From positions 2,417,860 through 2,481,859 of the forward strand of contig NZ_JACXLC010000001.1 of the NCBI RefSeq assembly GCF_014705715.1: a stretch of 64,000 nucleotides of DNA. Reading direction: 5' to 3'. The stretch's first letter is position 1. Each line of letters starts with the position of its first letter. Made by a program: the position numbers and the translations under genes. This document shows positions 37,339-45,764 of this stretch, one piece after another. Under the pieces are notes generated by a model. It made no database searches and was not told the origin of the DNA. It saw only the letters and a list, made by a program, of their open reading frames with translations. Source of the DNA: Erythrobacter rubeus (GTDB lineage: Bacteria > Pseudomonadota > Alphaproteobacteria > Sphingomonadales > Sphingomonadaceae).

Positions 37339-39744
37339 ATGGCGAGCCGCGCTATCAATACCCGGAAATCCAACGCAGACTGGCGCGCAGGGCTGCGCCG
37401 GAGCATGCGCCGCGCCGCGCAGATGACCGGGGCGGGTATTCTTCTGGCAGCCATGATCTTCCTCGCTCTGGCGCTAGCGAGCTACACTCAGACCGATCCC
37501 AGCCCCTCCACCGCCGCCTCTACGGACGACGTAAGCAATTGGATGGGGCTATCGGGAGCGTGGGCGGCCGATCGCGCGCTGTTCATTTTTGGCCTCCCCG
37601 CGGTGCTGCTGCTGCCGCTCCTCTACATCTCGGCGCGCAAGTTATGGCGCGATGTCGAAAACGACGATGGAGAGGAAAACATCGAGGAAACAACGCGCTG
37701 GTGGCTTCCAACCGGCCTGCTGCTGGTCGCAATGGTATGCCTCGGCACAGTGCTCTCGCTCGCGTTCGACAGCCCGAGCGGAACCCTGCCCGCACAACTG
37801 GGCGGAACCTCCGGCTTACTCGGCGCGCGCGGCATTCAGGCGGTCGCCGAACGGTTCGGCGACCAGGCATCCGGCTGGATCATTCTCGGCGCGGCCTTCG
37901 CCTGTCTTGCCGTTGGCGTCACCCTGCTCACCCGGATTTTCGCGATCGATTGGCGCGCCCTGCTTACTCTCCCCGAATTTCTCGGCGGAGGATCGCTCGG
38001 TGGCGCTTTGCTCTCGCGCCTTCCCTTCGCGCGGGGTAAACGCCAGGAACGGCGCACCTTCATCGATGAAGGGGAGGACGCTCCGGCTCCAAAGGCGCGC
38101 CGCAAAAGCAAGGCTGCAGCGCAGGTCGCCCCTGAACCCGCTCCGCGCCGCGCTCCGGAAATCAGCGATCCCTCGTCTCCGCCGAAGAAAGCGGCTGCAT
38201 CCAAGCAGAAACAGAGCGACATGTTCGCGGCGTACAACCTGCCCAGCCTCGATCTGCTCGCAACGCCACCGGAAGATTCCGGGCCGAAACTCGATAAGCT
38301 CGCGCTCGAACGCAATGCGCGCCTGCTCGAAAACGTGCTCGACGATTTCAACGTGAAAGGCGAAATCACGGCCGTTCGCACCGGACCGGTCGTCACGATG
38401 TACGAACTCGAACCCGCTCCGGGGATCAAGGCCAGCCGTGTCATAGGCCTCGCAGAAGACATCGCCCGCAATATGAGTGCGATTTCGGCGCGCGTCTCTC
38501 CGATTCCCGGGAAAACGGTCATGGGGATCGAATTACCCAATAAAGACAGACAGATGGTGATGCTGAAAGAGCTTGCCGCCTGCGCTGCCTTTGCCGAGTC
38601 CAAAGGCAATCTGCCGATCATTCTGGGTAAGGATATCGCCGGCGAACCGATCATCGCCGATCTCGCAGCGATGCCCCACCTGCTGGTCGCGGGCACGACC
38701 GGGTCAGGCAAGTCTGTCGGGCTGAACTGCATCCTGCTCTCACTGCTGTACCACTTCACACCCGCGGAATGCCGCCTAATCCTGATCGACCCCAAGGTGC
38801 TGGAGCTGAAGAGCTACGATGACATCCCGCACCTGCTCTCCCCGGTGGTTACCGAGCCGCACAAATCCGTTCGCGCGCTGAAATGGGCGGTCGAGGAGAT
38901 GGAGCAGCGGTACCGGATGATGAGCTCGGTAAATTCGCGCAATATCAACAGCTTCAACGATAAAGTGCGCAGCGCCGCGGCCAACGGCAAGCCGCTTGGC
39001 CGGCGGGTGCAGACCGGTTTCGATCCCGATACGGGCGAGCAATTGTTCGAAGAAGAACAGCTCGATTACGAACCGCTGCCGCAAATCGTGCTCATCGTCG
39101 ATGAACTCGCCGATCTGATGGTCACGGTGGGCAAGGAAATCGAGGTTCTGATCCAGCGCCTCAGCCAGAAATCGCGCGCTGCAGGCATCCATCTGATCAT
39201 GGCGACACAGCGCCCATCGGTCGACGTCATCACCGGCGTGATCAAGGCGAACCTGCCGACCCGCATCAGCTTCAAGGTGACGAGCCGGATCGACAGCCGC
39301 ACCATCCTCGGCGAACAGGGCGCCGAGCAGCTGCTGGGCAAGGGCGACATGCTCTACAAGCCCAATACCGGCGCGATGGTGCGCGTCCACGGTCCCTTCG
39401 TAAGCGATGAGGAGGTCGAAGCCGTTGCCGATTTCTGGCGCGCGCAAGGCTCGCCCGAATATGTCGATGCGGTCACCGAAGAACCCGAAGATGGCGGCGG
39501 CCTCAATTTCGAAGACGATCTTACCGCATCGGACAGCCCGGAAGAGCGCAAATACCGCCAGGCCTGCCAGATCGTGATCGAGAACCAGAAAGCGTCTGGC
39601 TCGTGGCTCCAGCGGCAAATGGGCGTTGGCTACAACACCGCCGCCAAATGGATCGAACGCATGGAAAGCGAAGGCCTCGTCGGCCCAGCCAACCATGTCG
39701 GGCGACGCGAGATCTTTCGCGATCAGGATGGCAACCCGCTCTGA
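37339..39744 (+). CDS. ftsK: DNA translocase FtsK
   Basis: An 801-residue septum-anchored motor that moves chromosomal DNA at division. Four N-terminal membrane helices (about 25-190) precede a charged, Pro/Lys-rich linker. The RecA-like motor has Walker A VAGTTGSGKSVGLN, Walker B IVLIVDELADLMV and ATQRPSVDVITGVIKANLP. The C-terminal gamma winged helix (QACQIVIENQKASGSWLQRQMGVGYNTAAKWIERMESEGL) reads KOPS sites. ATG 37339 has GGGGAG seven to eight bases upstream. It is shorter than E. coli FtsK because the linker is short, as usual in alphaproteobacteria. Confidence 0.95.
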   Translation: MASRAINTRKSNADWRAGLRRSMRRAAQMTGAGILLAAMIFLALALASYTQTDPSPSTAASTDDVSNWMGLSGAWAADRALFIFGLPAVLLLPLLYISARKLWRDVENDDGEENIEETTRWWLPTGLLLVAMVCLGTVLSLAFDSPSGTLPAQLGGTSGLLGARGIQAVAERFGDQASGWIILGAAFACLAVGVTLLTRIFAIDWRALLTLPEFLGGGSLGGALLSRLPFARGKRQERRTFIDEGEDAPAPKARRKSKAAAQVAPEPAPRRAPEISDPSSPPKKAAASKQKQSDMFAAYNLPSLDLLATPPEDSGPKLDKLALERNARLLENVLDDFNVKGEITAVRTGPVVTMYELEPAPGIKASRVIGLAEDIARNMSAISARVSPIPGKTVMGIELPNKDRQMVMLKELAACAAFAESKGNLPIILGKDIAGEPIIADLAAMPHLLVAGTTGSGKSVGLNCILLSLLYHFTPAECRLILIDPKVLELKSYDDIPHLLSPVVTEPHKSVRALKWAVEEMEQRYRMMSSVNSRNINSFNDKVRSAAANGKPLGRRVQTGFDPDTGEQLFEEEQLDYEPLPQIVLIVDELADLMVTVGKEIEVLIQRLSQKSRAAGIHLIMATQRPSVDVITGVIKANLPTRISFKVTSRIDSRTILGEQGAEQLLGKGDMLYKPNTGAMVRVHGPFVSDEEVEAVADFWRAQGSPEYVDAVTEEPEDGGGLNFEDDLTASDSPEERKYRQACQIVIENQKASGSWLQRQMGVGYNTAAKWIERMESEGLVGPANHVGRREIFRDQDGNPL

Positions 39745-39880
39745 GAGAAGATGGCGAAGTGAATAAGTGACGTCGCGCTGCGAGAAATAGGCAATCACAG
39801 CACCGAGCCTGACAGGGTGGCGAAAGCAGGTGTCGAGCCCTAGGGATTAGGTGTTATATCTGGTGGTGGAGAGTGCGCGC

Positions 39881-40969
39881 TCAGCTTGCCGAAGCAGCCT
39901 CTGTTTCGCTCTCGGCTTCACCGGTCAGGTCCGCGCGTGTCATCACGATCAGCTCGTTCACCTTGCGCTCGTTCTCGGCCATTTTGTCGGGCGGCGATGC
40001 GACCATGCCGATCCGGGCCAGCGGGCCGTCTGCCGACCAGCTTTTGACCCATTCCTGCAGAAAGGCATCAAGTCCGGGGATCGCGCGCATATGCGCTTTC
40101 TTCACATAGACATAGAGCGGTCGAGCGCCCGGATAGGCGAAACTGGAGATGTTTTCATAGGTCGGATCGACCCCGTTCATCGGTAGGCCCAGCACCTTGT
40201 CGGAGTTTTCATCGAGATAAGAGAAACCGAACACGCCGATGGCGCGCGGATTGCTCTCGATCTTCTGGACGATCAGATTGTCCTGCTCGCCCTGGTCGAC
40301 ATAGGCGCCGTCCGAGCGGACTTCTGTGCAAATCTGCTGGTGACGGTCCTCATCCTGCTCCTTCAGCTCTTCCATCTGCGGATTGGTATCGCAGCCTACC
40401 TCCAGCACCAGTTCCTTGAGCGCATCGCGCGTCCCCGACGTGCTGGGCGGGCCGTAGACGAGGATAGGCACATCCGGCAGCGAGGAATCGACGTCGGACC
40501 AGTTCTGGGCGGTTTGATCCTCGCCATATGGGTTCGCCGCCAGCGCCTCGTATACGATTTTCGGTGACAAGTTGAGCTCGATGCCTCCCGCCGCGGAAGC
40601 AAAGGCAATGCCGTCCAGCCCGACTTGCAGCTCGATCACCTCCTCCACACCGTTGGCCATACAGCGTTCGAATTCGGACAATTTCATCCGGCGCGATGCA
40701 TTGGCCATATCGGGCGAATCCGCGCCGACCTTGGAACAGAACAGCTGGATGCCGCCGCCGGTCCCGGTGGATTCGATCAGCGGCGACTTGTTGTCGGGGT
40801 TGGAGCGCGCATAGCTTTCGGCCACCTGTTTGGCGAAAGGGTATACGGTGGAGGAGCCCACTGCGCGAATGGAATCGCGGGATCCGCCCCCGCCACCGGC
40901 ATCACAGGCGGAAAGCGTGAAGGCCGCAGTGGCCAGGCACCCCAGAATGAAAGCTTTCGTGTTCGTCAA
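39881..40969 (-). CDS. pstS: Phosphate-binding lipoprotein PstS
   Basis: A 362-residue periplasmic phosphate-binding protein with lipobox LSAC. The ligand site carries AVGSSTVYPFAKQVAE, ESTGTGGGIQLFCSK, DMANASRRMK and PSTSGTRDALKEL. The start is a TTG at 40969 with GGAG seven bases upstream; no in-frame ATG is close. It stands alone: the rest of the pst transporter is not in the window. A candidate PHO box lies 38 bases upstream, so expression under phosphate limitation is expected. Confidence 0.92.
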   Translation of the reverse strand: MTNTKAFILGCLATAAFTLSACDAGGGGGSRDSIRAVGSSTVYPFAKQVAESYARSNPDNKSPLIESTGTGGGIQLFCSKVGADSPDMANASRRMKLSEFERCMANGVEEVIELQVGLDGIAFASAAGGIELNLSPKIVYEALAANPYGEDQTAQNWSDVDSSLPDVPILVYGPPSTSGTRDALKELVLEVGCDTNPQMEELKEQDEDRHQQICTEVRSDGAYVDQGEQDNLIVQKIESNPRAIGVFGFSYLDENSDKVLGLPMNGVDPTYENISSFAYPGARPLYVYVKKAHMRAIPGLDAFLQEWVKSWSADGPLARIGMVASPPDKMAENERKVNELIVMTRADLTGEAESETEAASAS

Positions 40970-41007
40970 TTCTCATCTCCAAGCGAGAATTCCGCTAATA
41001 CCGTGTT

Positions 41008-41025
41008 ATGACAGCCGCGTGACCA
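41008..41025 (-). promoter_or_regulatory. Candidate PHO box (PhoB site) upstream of pstS
   Basis: Read on the minus strand the 18-base sequence is TGGTCAC-GCGG-CTGTCAT, two 7-base direct repeats with a 4-base spacer as in the PHO box. The second half is a perfect CTGTCAT and the first keeps the GTCA core. It lies 38 bases upstream of the pstS start, the place expected for PhoB replacing a -35 element. Confidence 0.6.
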
Positions 41026-41158
41026 TCGGCTGCCTGCCGCGCAGTGGTTAATCAATCCGCGTGCGAACCTCAGATATTCACCGCAATTGCAGCTATTTTG
41101 TGCCTTAACGCGGCTCAATGTAAACCCATTGGTAGGGGTTCGGGCCTAGTTTGCCTGC

Positions 41159-42901
41159 GTGCTGAGAACCTGCCTCTTCCGATTGTTTCTCGTCCTTGCG
41201 GCTTTGCAGATGGTGTTGCTGTCGGCGCCTTTGAGCGCGCAGGAGCAGGGTCGAGCGGATTCCGCGGTCGCTTGCCATGCCGCCTCGGGCACTGAGCGCA
41301 CATTTGCGGACATGACATCCGCAGTCATGTGGACCTGCGAGCCCAGAGGTTTCCAGACCGACCGCCCGGTTGGCTGGCTGCGTTTCGATGCCACTTACTG
41401 GCAGGATGGCGCGTCCCCTCGGTTTTTCTTCAGCCGGATCGCAAGGTTCGAGACGATTACATTCGCGGCCATCGACGAAAGTGGCGCGATGCGCACGGCG
41501 AGTTTTGCGGAAGATGAGGCGGAGACCTTTCCCGGTGGTCCGGTTTTCCGGCTACCCCTCCCTGAATTGCGACCCGAAACGCAGGTGCTCTTGGTGCGGA
41601 TCGACCGTCCGCACTCGGCACCGCTTCTGGCCGAGGCCCGCCTGGCCGCCGATCCTGATAGCCTGCACTGGTCGATGACGCAGATGATGGTGCTCGCAAT
41701 GGTCATCGGCATGCTGCTGTTGCCGCTGCTTTTCGACCTGGGTTTCTTCGCCGTTTTGCGCGAACGCTTCGTCGCGCTTCATGCCGTCATGGTCATCGCG
41801 ATGATGGTCTACGTCCTGTTCGCCGGAGGTTTGATCAGCTTGGTCGTAAGCCTGCCGGTGGCGGTTGTTGCCATAGCGGGACCATTGGCGTGGGCAATCG
41901 GCTGCGGGGTCTCCGCGCTGTTCCTCGCCAAATTCCTTGAAGAGGATGCGCAGTCGAAACAGATGCGCATCCTCACGCAGGCCACCGGTATCTGGACGAT
42001 CATCGTGCCCGGTTTCTTCGCATTGCAATTGCATGCAACGCAGGCTTACGATGACCGGCTCTATTTCTACACTTTCCTGCCCACTATCGCCGTGATCAGT
42101 GCGGCCCTGGTCGAGGCGGTGCTGCGCGGCAGCCGATCGGCCCGGTTCGTGACTGTTGCGTGGATTCCGCTGATCCTTGCTTCGATCGAGCGGCTCTGGC
42201 GCGGTCTCGGCATATATGTCGGCCCGCCCGAGCTCGATTTGCTGCTGTTTGTCGCGACCGGATTCGAAGTCACGATAATCAGCCTTGCGATTGCAGATCG
42301 GTTCTTCGCCATTCGCCGCGAAAGAGACGAAGCTGTCGAAAGCGCCATGGAGCTGTCGCGCCTGTCCGAACGCGATCCGCTCACCGGCCTCATGAACCGC
42401 CGCGCCATCACCGCCCGGTTCCCGGATCTGATCGCAAAGGGCTTCGACACCTTTGCACTTGTCGACCTCGACCGCTTCAAGCAGGTCAATGACAAGCATG
42501 GACATCAGGCTGGTGACGCCGCTCTGGTCGCAGCGGCCGAAGCGCTGAGAGTGCGCGGCAGCCGAGACAGTGTCCCCGTTCGGCTCGGCGGCGAAGAATT
42601 CGTCGTGCTGCTGAGAGGCCCGGACGCCATCAATCGTGTCGAAGCACTGCGGCAGGCCATCCCGCTTCATGTCGCGCGCAAAATACCCGGCCTCGAAGCG
42701 CCGCTTACCGCAAGTATGGGGGTGGTCGAAATGCCGCGCTCGGCCACGGCGGACATGACGTTCGGGGAATTCTATGCGCGCGCAGACAAGTTGCTCTACG
42801 ACGCCAAAAAAGCAGGGCGCAACCGCATGAATTTCGAGCGGCTCAAGGTGTTCAGCGAAGCGCCGCCATCGCGCCGCCCGAAACGCAAACGCGCCGCCTA
42901 G
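41159..42901 (+). CDS. Membrane-bound diguanylate cyclase (7TM-DISM type sensor with GGDEF)
   Basis: A 580-residue protein: signal peptide, a periplasmic beta-rich domain (about 30-170), a block of about seven transmembrane helices (about 180-390, from MTQMMVLAMVIGMLLLPLLFD), a short coiled coil and a GGDEF domain. The active site is intact (RLGGEEFVVLL), as is the metal/substrate region VDLDRFKQVNDKHGHQAGD. It should make cyclic di-GMP in response to an extracytoplasmic signal. No canonical R-x-x-D inhibitory site precedes GGEEF. The start is GTG 41159. Its stop interlocks with that of the convergent thioesterase gene (CTAG, 42898-42901). Confidence 0.9.
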   Translation: MLRTCLFRLFLVLAALQMVLLSAPLSAQEQGRADSAVACHAASGTERTFADMTSAVMWTCEPRGFQTDRPVGWLRFDATYWQDGASPRFFFSRIARFETITFAAIDESGAMRTASFAEDEAETFPGGPVFRLPLPELRPETQVLLVRIDRPHSAPLLAEARLAADPDSLHWSMTQMMVLAMVIGMLLLPLLFDLGFFAVLRERFVALHAVMVIAMMVYVLFAGGLISLVVSLPVAVVAIAGPLAWAIGCGVSALFLAKFLEEDAQSKQMRILTQATGIWTIIVPGFFALQLHATQAYDDRLYFYTFLPTIAVISAALVEAVLRGSRSARFVTVAWIPLILASIERLWRGLGIYVGPPELDLLLFVATGFEVTIISLAIADRFFAIRRERDEAVESAMELSRLSERDPLTGLMNRRAITARFPDLIAKGFDTFALVDLDRFKQVNDKHGHQAGDAALVAAAEALRVRGSRDSVPVRLGGEEFVVLLRGPDAINRVEALRQAIPLHVARKIPGLEAPLTASMGVVEMPRSATADMTFGEFYARADKLLYDAKKAGRNRMNFERLKVFSEAPPSRRPKRKRAA

Positions 42902-43308
42902 CGCGAGGCTGAACCCGCCTGAAACGGCGCGATCACTTCGGGGCGGACGCGCGCCAATCGCTTGGTCTCCTTGTCGAGCATGGCCCAGGTCGTCTGCGCG
43001 GATACGAGCCGCTTTCCGTCGGCGCTCGTGAAGTCGACATGCCGCACCGATTTCGCGCCGCGCGGCGGATCGGGAATCCAGGTTTCGCCGTGCGCGATAT
43101 CGCCTTCCGCGATGTTGCCGCGGTAATCGATCTCATGCCGGATCACGACCCAGAAAAACTGCGCATGGTCCTCCGCCCGCGCGGCCGCGTCCCAATGCGC
43201 GGTGGCGAGATCCTGGATCCACTGCACCCACACCGAATTGTTGACGTGGCCAAGTTCATCGATGTGCGCTGGCGCAGCAGTGAAGGTTTTCGAGAAGCAG
43301 AGGGTCAC
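42898..43308 (-). CDS. Acyl-CoA thioesterase, 4HBT hotdog fold
   Basis: A 136-residue single-hotdog thioesterase. The N-terminal helix motif IDELGHVNNSVWVQWIQD has the Asp-x-x-Gly-His-Val-Asn-Asn pattern of the YbgC/4-hydroxybenzoyl-CoA thioesterase group. It continues HEIDYRGNIAEGDIAHGETWI. It hydrolyses an acyl-CoA of unknown chain. The start is a GTG (43308-43306) that overlaps the stop of a 39-codon micro-ORF (GTGA), so its translation may depend on that ORF. Confidence 0.85.
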   Translation of the reverse strand: MTLCFSKTFTAAPAHIDELGHVNNSVWVQWIQDLATAHWDAAARAEDHAQFFWVVIRHEIDYRGNIAEGDIAHGETWIPDPPRGAKSVRHVDFTSADGKRLVSAQTTWAMLDKETKRLARVRPEVIAPFQAGSASR

Positions 43309-43424
43309 GGGCAGGCCTCACTGAAGGCACACGAGATCCGCAGCCGTAAAACAGGTTTGAACCCGATGTATGCTCCAATCACCGCAATGAAGATCACCGG
43401 CTTCGTGTAATTGTGAGCCTTCAC
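43305..43424 (-). CDS. Possible 39-residue membrane micropeptide
   Basis: A short frame begins with GTG seven bases after the S9 peptidase stop and ends in a GTGA overlap with the thioesterase start. It encodes a peptide with a 14-residue hydrophobic core (PVIFIAVIGAYIGF) flanked by lysines and an arginine, and a tail with two cysteines. It fills the whole gap between two genes with tight junctions on both sides, which favours coding. No good ribosome site is visible before the GTG, and no homologue is known to me. It may act mainly as a coupling leader for the thioesterase. Confidence 0.35.
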   Translation of the reverse strand: MKAHNYTKPVIFIAVIGAYIGFKPVLRLRISCAFSEACP

Positions 43425-43431
43425 CAAGGTA

Positions 43432-45636
43432 TCACTCGCTTTCCGCCATACCCATCTGCCACAGGATGAAGGCGAATTCCTCCGCCGTTTCATAGAGCGA
43501 ATTCCAGCGGCCCGATTTGCCTCCGTGGCCTGCGCCCATGTTGGTCTTGAGCAGCAGCACATTGTCGTCGGTCTTGTATTCGCGCAGTTTGGCGACCCAT
43601 TTTGCGGGCTCCCAATAGGTGACGCGCGGATCGTTGAGCCCGGCGGTCACCAGCAGCGGCGGATATTCCTGCGCAGTCACCTGGTCGTAGGGGCTGTAGG
43701 AAAGGATGTAGGCGAAGGCCTGCTTGCTCTCGATCGGGTTGCCCCATTCCTGCCATTCGCCCGGTGTCAGCGGCAGTTCTTCGTTGAGCATCGTGTTCAG
43801 CACATCGACGAAGGGGACGTGCGCAACCACCGCTCCGTATTGCGCGGGGTCCTGATTGATGATCGCGCCCATCAGCTCGCCGCCCGCCGAGCCGCCGCTC
43901 GCGGTCACCTTGCCCTCGGCCGTGTAGCCTTGCGCGATCAGGCCGCGGCCCACATCGACGAAATCGTTGAAGGTGTTGGCCCGCTCGTTGAGCTTGCCCT
44001 GAAGATACCAGCGCCGCCCCAGATCATCGCCGCCGCGAATATGCGCGATGGCATAGGCAAAACCGCGATCGATCAGGCTGAGCCGGGTGGTCGAGAACCC
44101 CGGCGGAACCGCATAACCGTACGCACCATAAGCGTAGAGATGCAGCGGACCTGCTTCGCCGCCGTTCATCTGGTCGCGGTCTTTGCGCATCACAATGCTA
44201 ACCGGGACCATCGTCCCGTCGCGTGCCTGAATCTCGATCCGCTCGGTCGTGTAGAGATTGGCGTCGTAACCGCTCGGAATTTCCTGCTGCTTGAGCTGTT
44301 CGAGCGAACGGCTCGCCACGTCGTAATCGAACACCGTGTCGGGCGTGATCATGCTTTCGTAGGAGAGTCGCAGCTTGGCCTGATCGTATTCCGGATTGTT
44401 CGAAAGACCGGCATTGTAGCTCGCCTCAGGAAAAGCGATCGGCGCAGCGCTGGTCGGCGCATCGTAGCTGCGGATCTGCACCTGATCGAGCCCGTTCAGC
44501 CGTCCCTCGGTGACGAGGAAATCCTTGAAGAGCTCGAAATCGGTGAGGTAAAATTCGTCCCTACCTGCGATCACGGTTTCCCAATTGCCGGGCGTGTCGA
44601 TTGATGCCTTGGCGAGCCGAAAATTGATGTGATCGTCATTGGTGAGGACGAACAGCTCTCCATCGCGAATGTCGATATTGTATTCCACGCCCTTCACGCG
44701 CGGCTTCACCAGCACCTGTTCGCCGGTCGGATCATCGGCGGAAACGAAACGCACTTCGCTGGTCTCGTTGTCGCCGGTCGAAATGACCAGATAGTCCTCC
44801 TGCGCGGAAAGGCCCGCGCCGACGCGGAACGAGATATCGTCCTCGGTGAAGATCTCGACATCCTCGCTGGTCGGCGTACCGATCGTGTGGAGGCGGACGT
44901 TGTTGACCCGCCAATTGTCGTCGACCTTGCTGTAGGCAAGGATCGTATCGCCTTTGAGCCAGGTCAGCCCCGAAAGCGTTTCGGGAATTTCGTCGGCGAG
45001 CAGTTCGCCGGTCTGCAAATCCTTGATCCGCGCCGTGAAGCGCTCCGACCCGTTGGTATCGGTCGAGTAAGCGAGGTAGCGGCCATTCTTGCTCACAGAA
45101 ACCGCGCCAAGGCGGAAATATTCGAGACCTTCCGCGAGCGCGGTTTCATCGAGGATCAACTGGTCATCGCCGCCGGCCACGGGCCTGCGCCAGTGCTTGC
45201 GATATTGCGCGCCTTCTTCGAATTCGGACCAATAAAGGTAATCGCCCCGGCGCTGCGGTACGGTGCTGTCATCCTCCTTGATCCGCGCGCGCATCTCGGT
45301 GAACAGCGCCTCGGTCAATTCCTTGTGCGGCGCCATCTTGGTCTCGAACCAGGCGTTCTCCGCCTTGAGGTAATCCAGCACATCCTCGTCATCCACCGTC
45401 GGATAGGATTTGTCGTAAAGCCAGTCATACGGATCGGAGATCGTGATGCCGTGCCGGGTGTAGCTGTGCTCGCGCTTTTCGGCGACGGGCGGAGAAGTGG
45501 GAGCAGCGGTGTCGGAAGTGGTCACGCCGGTTTGGTCCTCATTGTTGGATGCGTTGGCCTGAAACGGCAGGGCAAGAGCAAGTGCAGCGGCAAATGCGGC
45601 GCACATCTTTGGGCGGGTCATCGGGATGGTCTTCAT
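43432..45636 (-). CDS. Exported S9 family oligopeptidase (oligopeptidase B / prolyl oligopeptidase-like)
   Basis: A 734-residue serine peptidase with an N-terminal signal peptide (ending ...FQANAS), a seven-bladed propeller (about 60-440) and an alpha/beta-hydrolase domain. The nucleophile is in ASGGSAGGELMGA. The aspartate is in TAGLNDPRVTYWEPAK and the histidine in NMGAGHGGKSGRW, the oligopeptidase B order. HIRGGDDLGRRWYLQGK is also typical. It should cleave short peptides after basic residues or proline in the periplasm. The start at 45636 opens the signal peptide; an ATG at 45621 is an alternative. It diverges from an aminopeptidase P gene, another peptide-degrading enzyme. Confidence 0.9.
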   Translation of the reverse strand: MKTIPMTRPKMCAAFAAALALALPFQANASNNEDQTGVTTSDTAAPTSPPVAEKREHSYTRHGITISDPYDWLYDKSYPTVDDEDVLDYLKAENAWFETKMAPHKELTEALFTEMRARIKEDDSTVPQRRGDYLYWSEFEEGAQYRKHWRRPVAGGDDQLILDETALAEGLEYFRLGAVSVSKNGRYLAYSTDTNGSERFTARIKDLQTGELLADEIPETLSGLTWLKGDTILAYSKVDDNWRVNNVRLHTIGTPTSEDVEIFTEDDISFRVGAGLSAQEDYLVISTGDNETSEVRFVSADDPTGEQVLVKPRVKGVEYNIDIRDGELFVLTNDDHINFRLAKASIDTPGNWETVIAGRDEFYLTDFELFKDFLVTEGRLNGLDQVQIRSYDAPTSAAPIAFPEASYNAGLSNNPEYDQAKLRLSYESMITPDTVFDYDVASRSLEQLKQQEIPSGYDANLYTTERIEIQARDGTMVPVSIVMRKDRDQMNGGEAGPLHLYAYGAYGYAVPPGFSTTRLSLIDRGFAYAIAHIRGGDDLGRRWYLQGKLNERANTFNDFVDVGRGLIAQGYTAEGKVTASGGSAGGELMGAIINQDPAQYGAVVAHVPFVDVLNTMLNEELPLTPGEWQEWGNPIESKQAFAYILSYSPYDQVTAQEYPPLLVTAGLNDPRVTYWEPAKWVAKLREYKTDDNVLLLKTNMGAGHGGKSGRWNSLYETAEEFAFILWQMGMAESE

Positions 45637-45764
45637 CGAAAGCTCGGGTCTGCGCGACGCCAGATCGCTTGGGTGGAAAGCGGCCGCCATCCGGCCTATG
45701 TGTGGGGTTAGTAATGACAATTTCGCGCAGCACAATGCCGCGTGTGAAGCAGGACGATAGACCG

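Noticed and set aside
39775..39880. A tRNA-like patch (GTGTCGAGCCC) after ftsK
   Set aside because: No acceptor stem, D-arm or anticodon arm can be drawn around it, so it is not a tRNA or a clear remnant.
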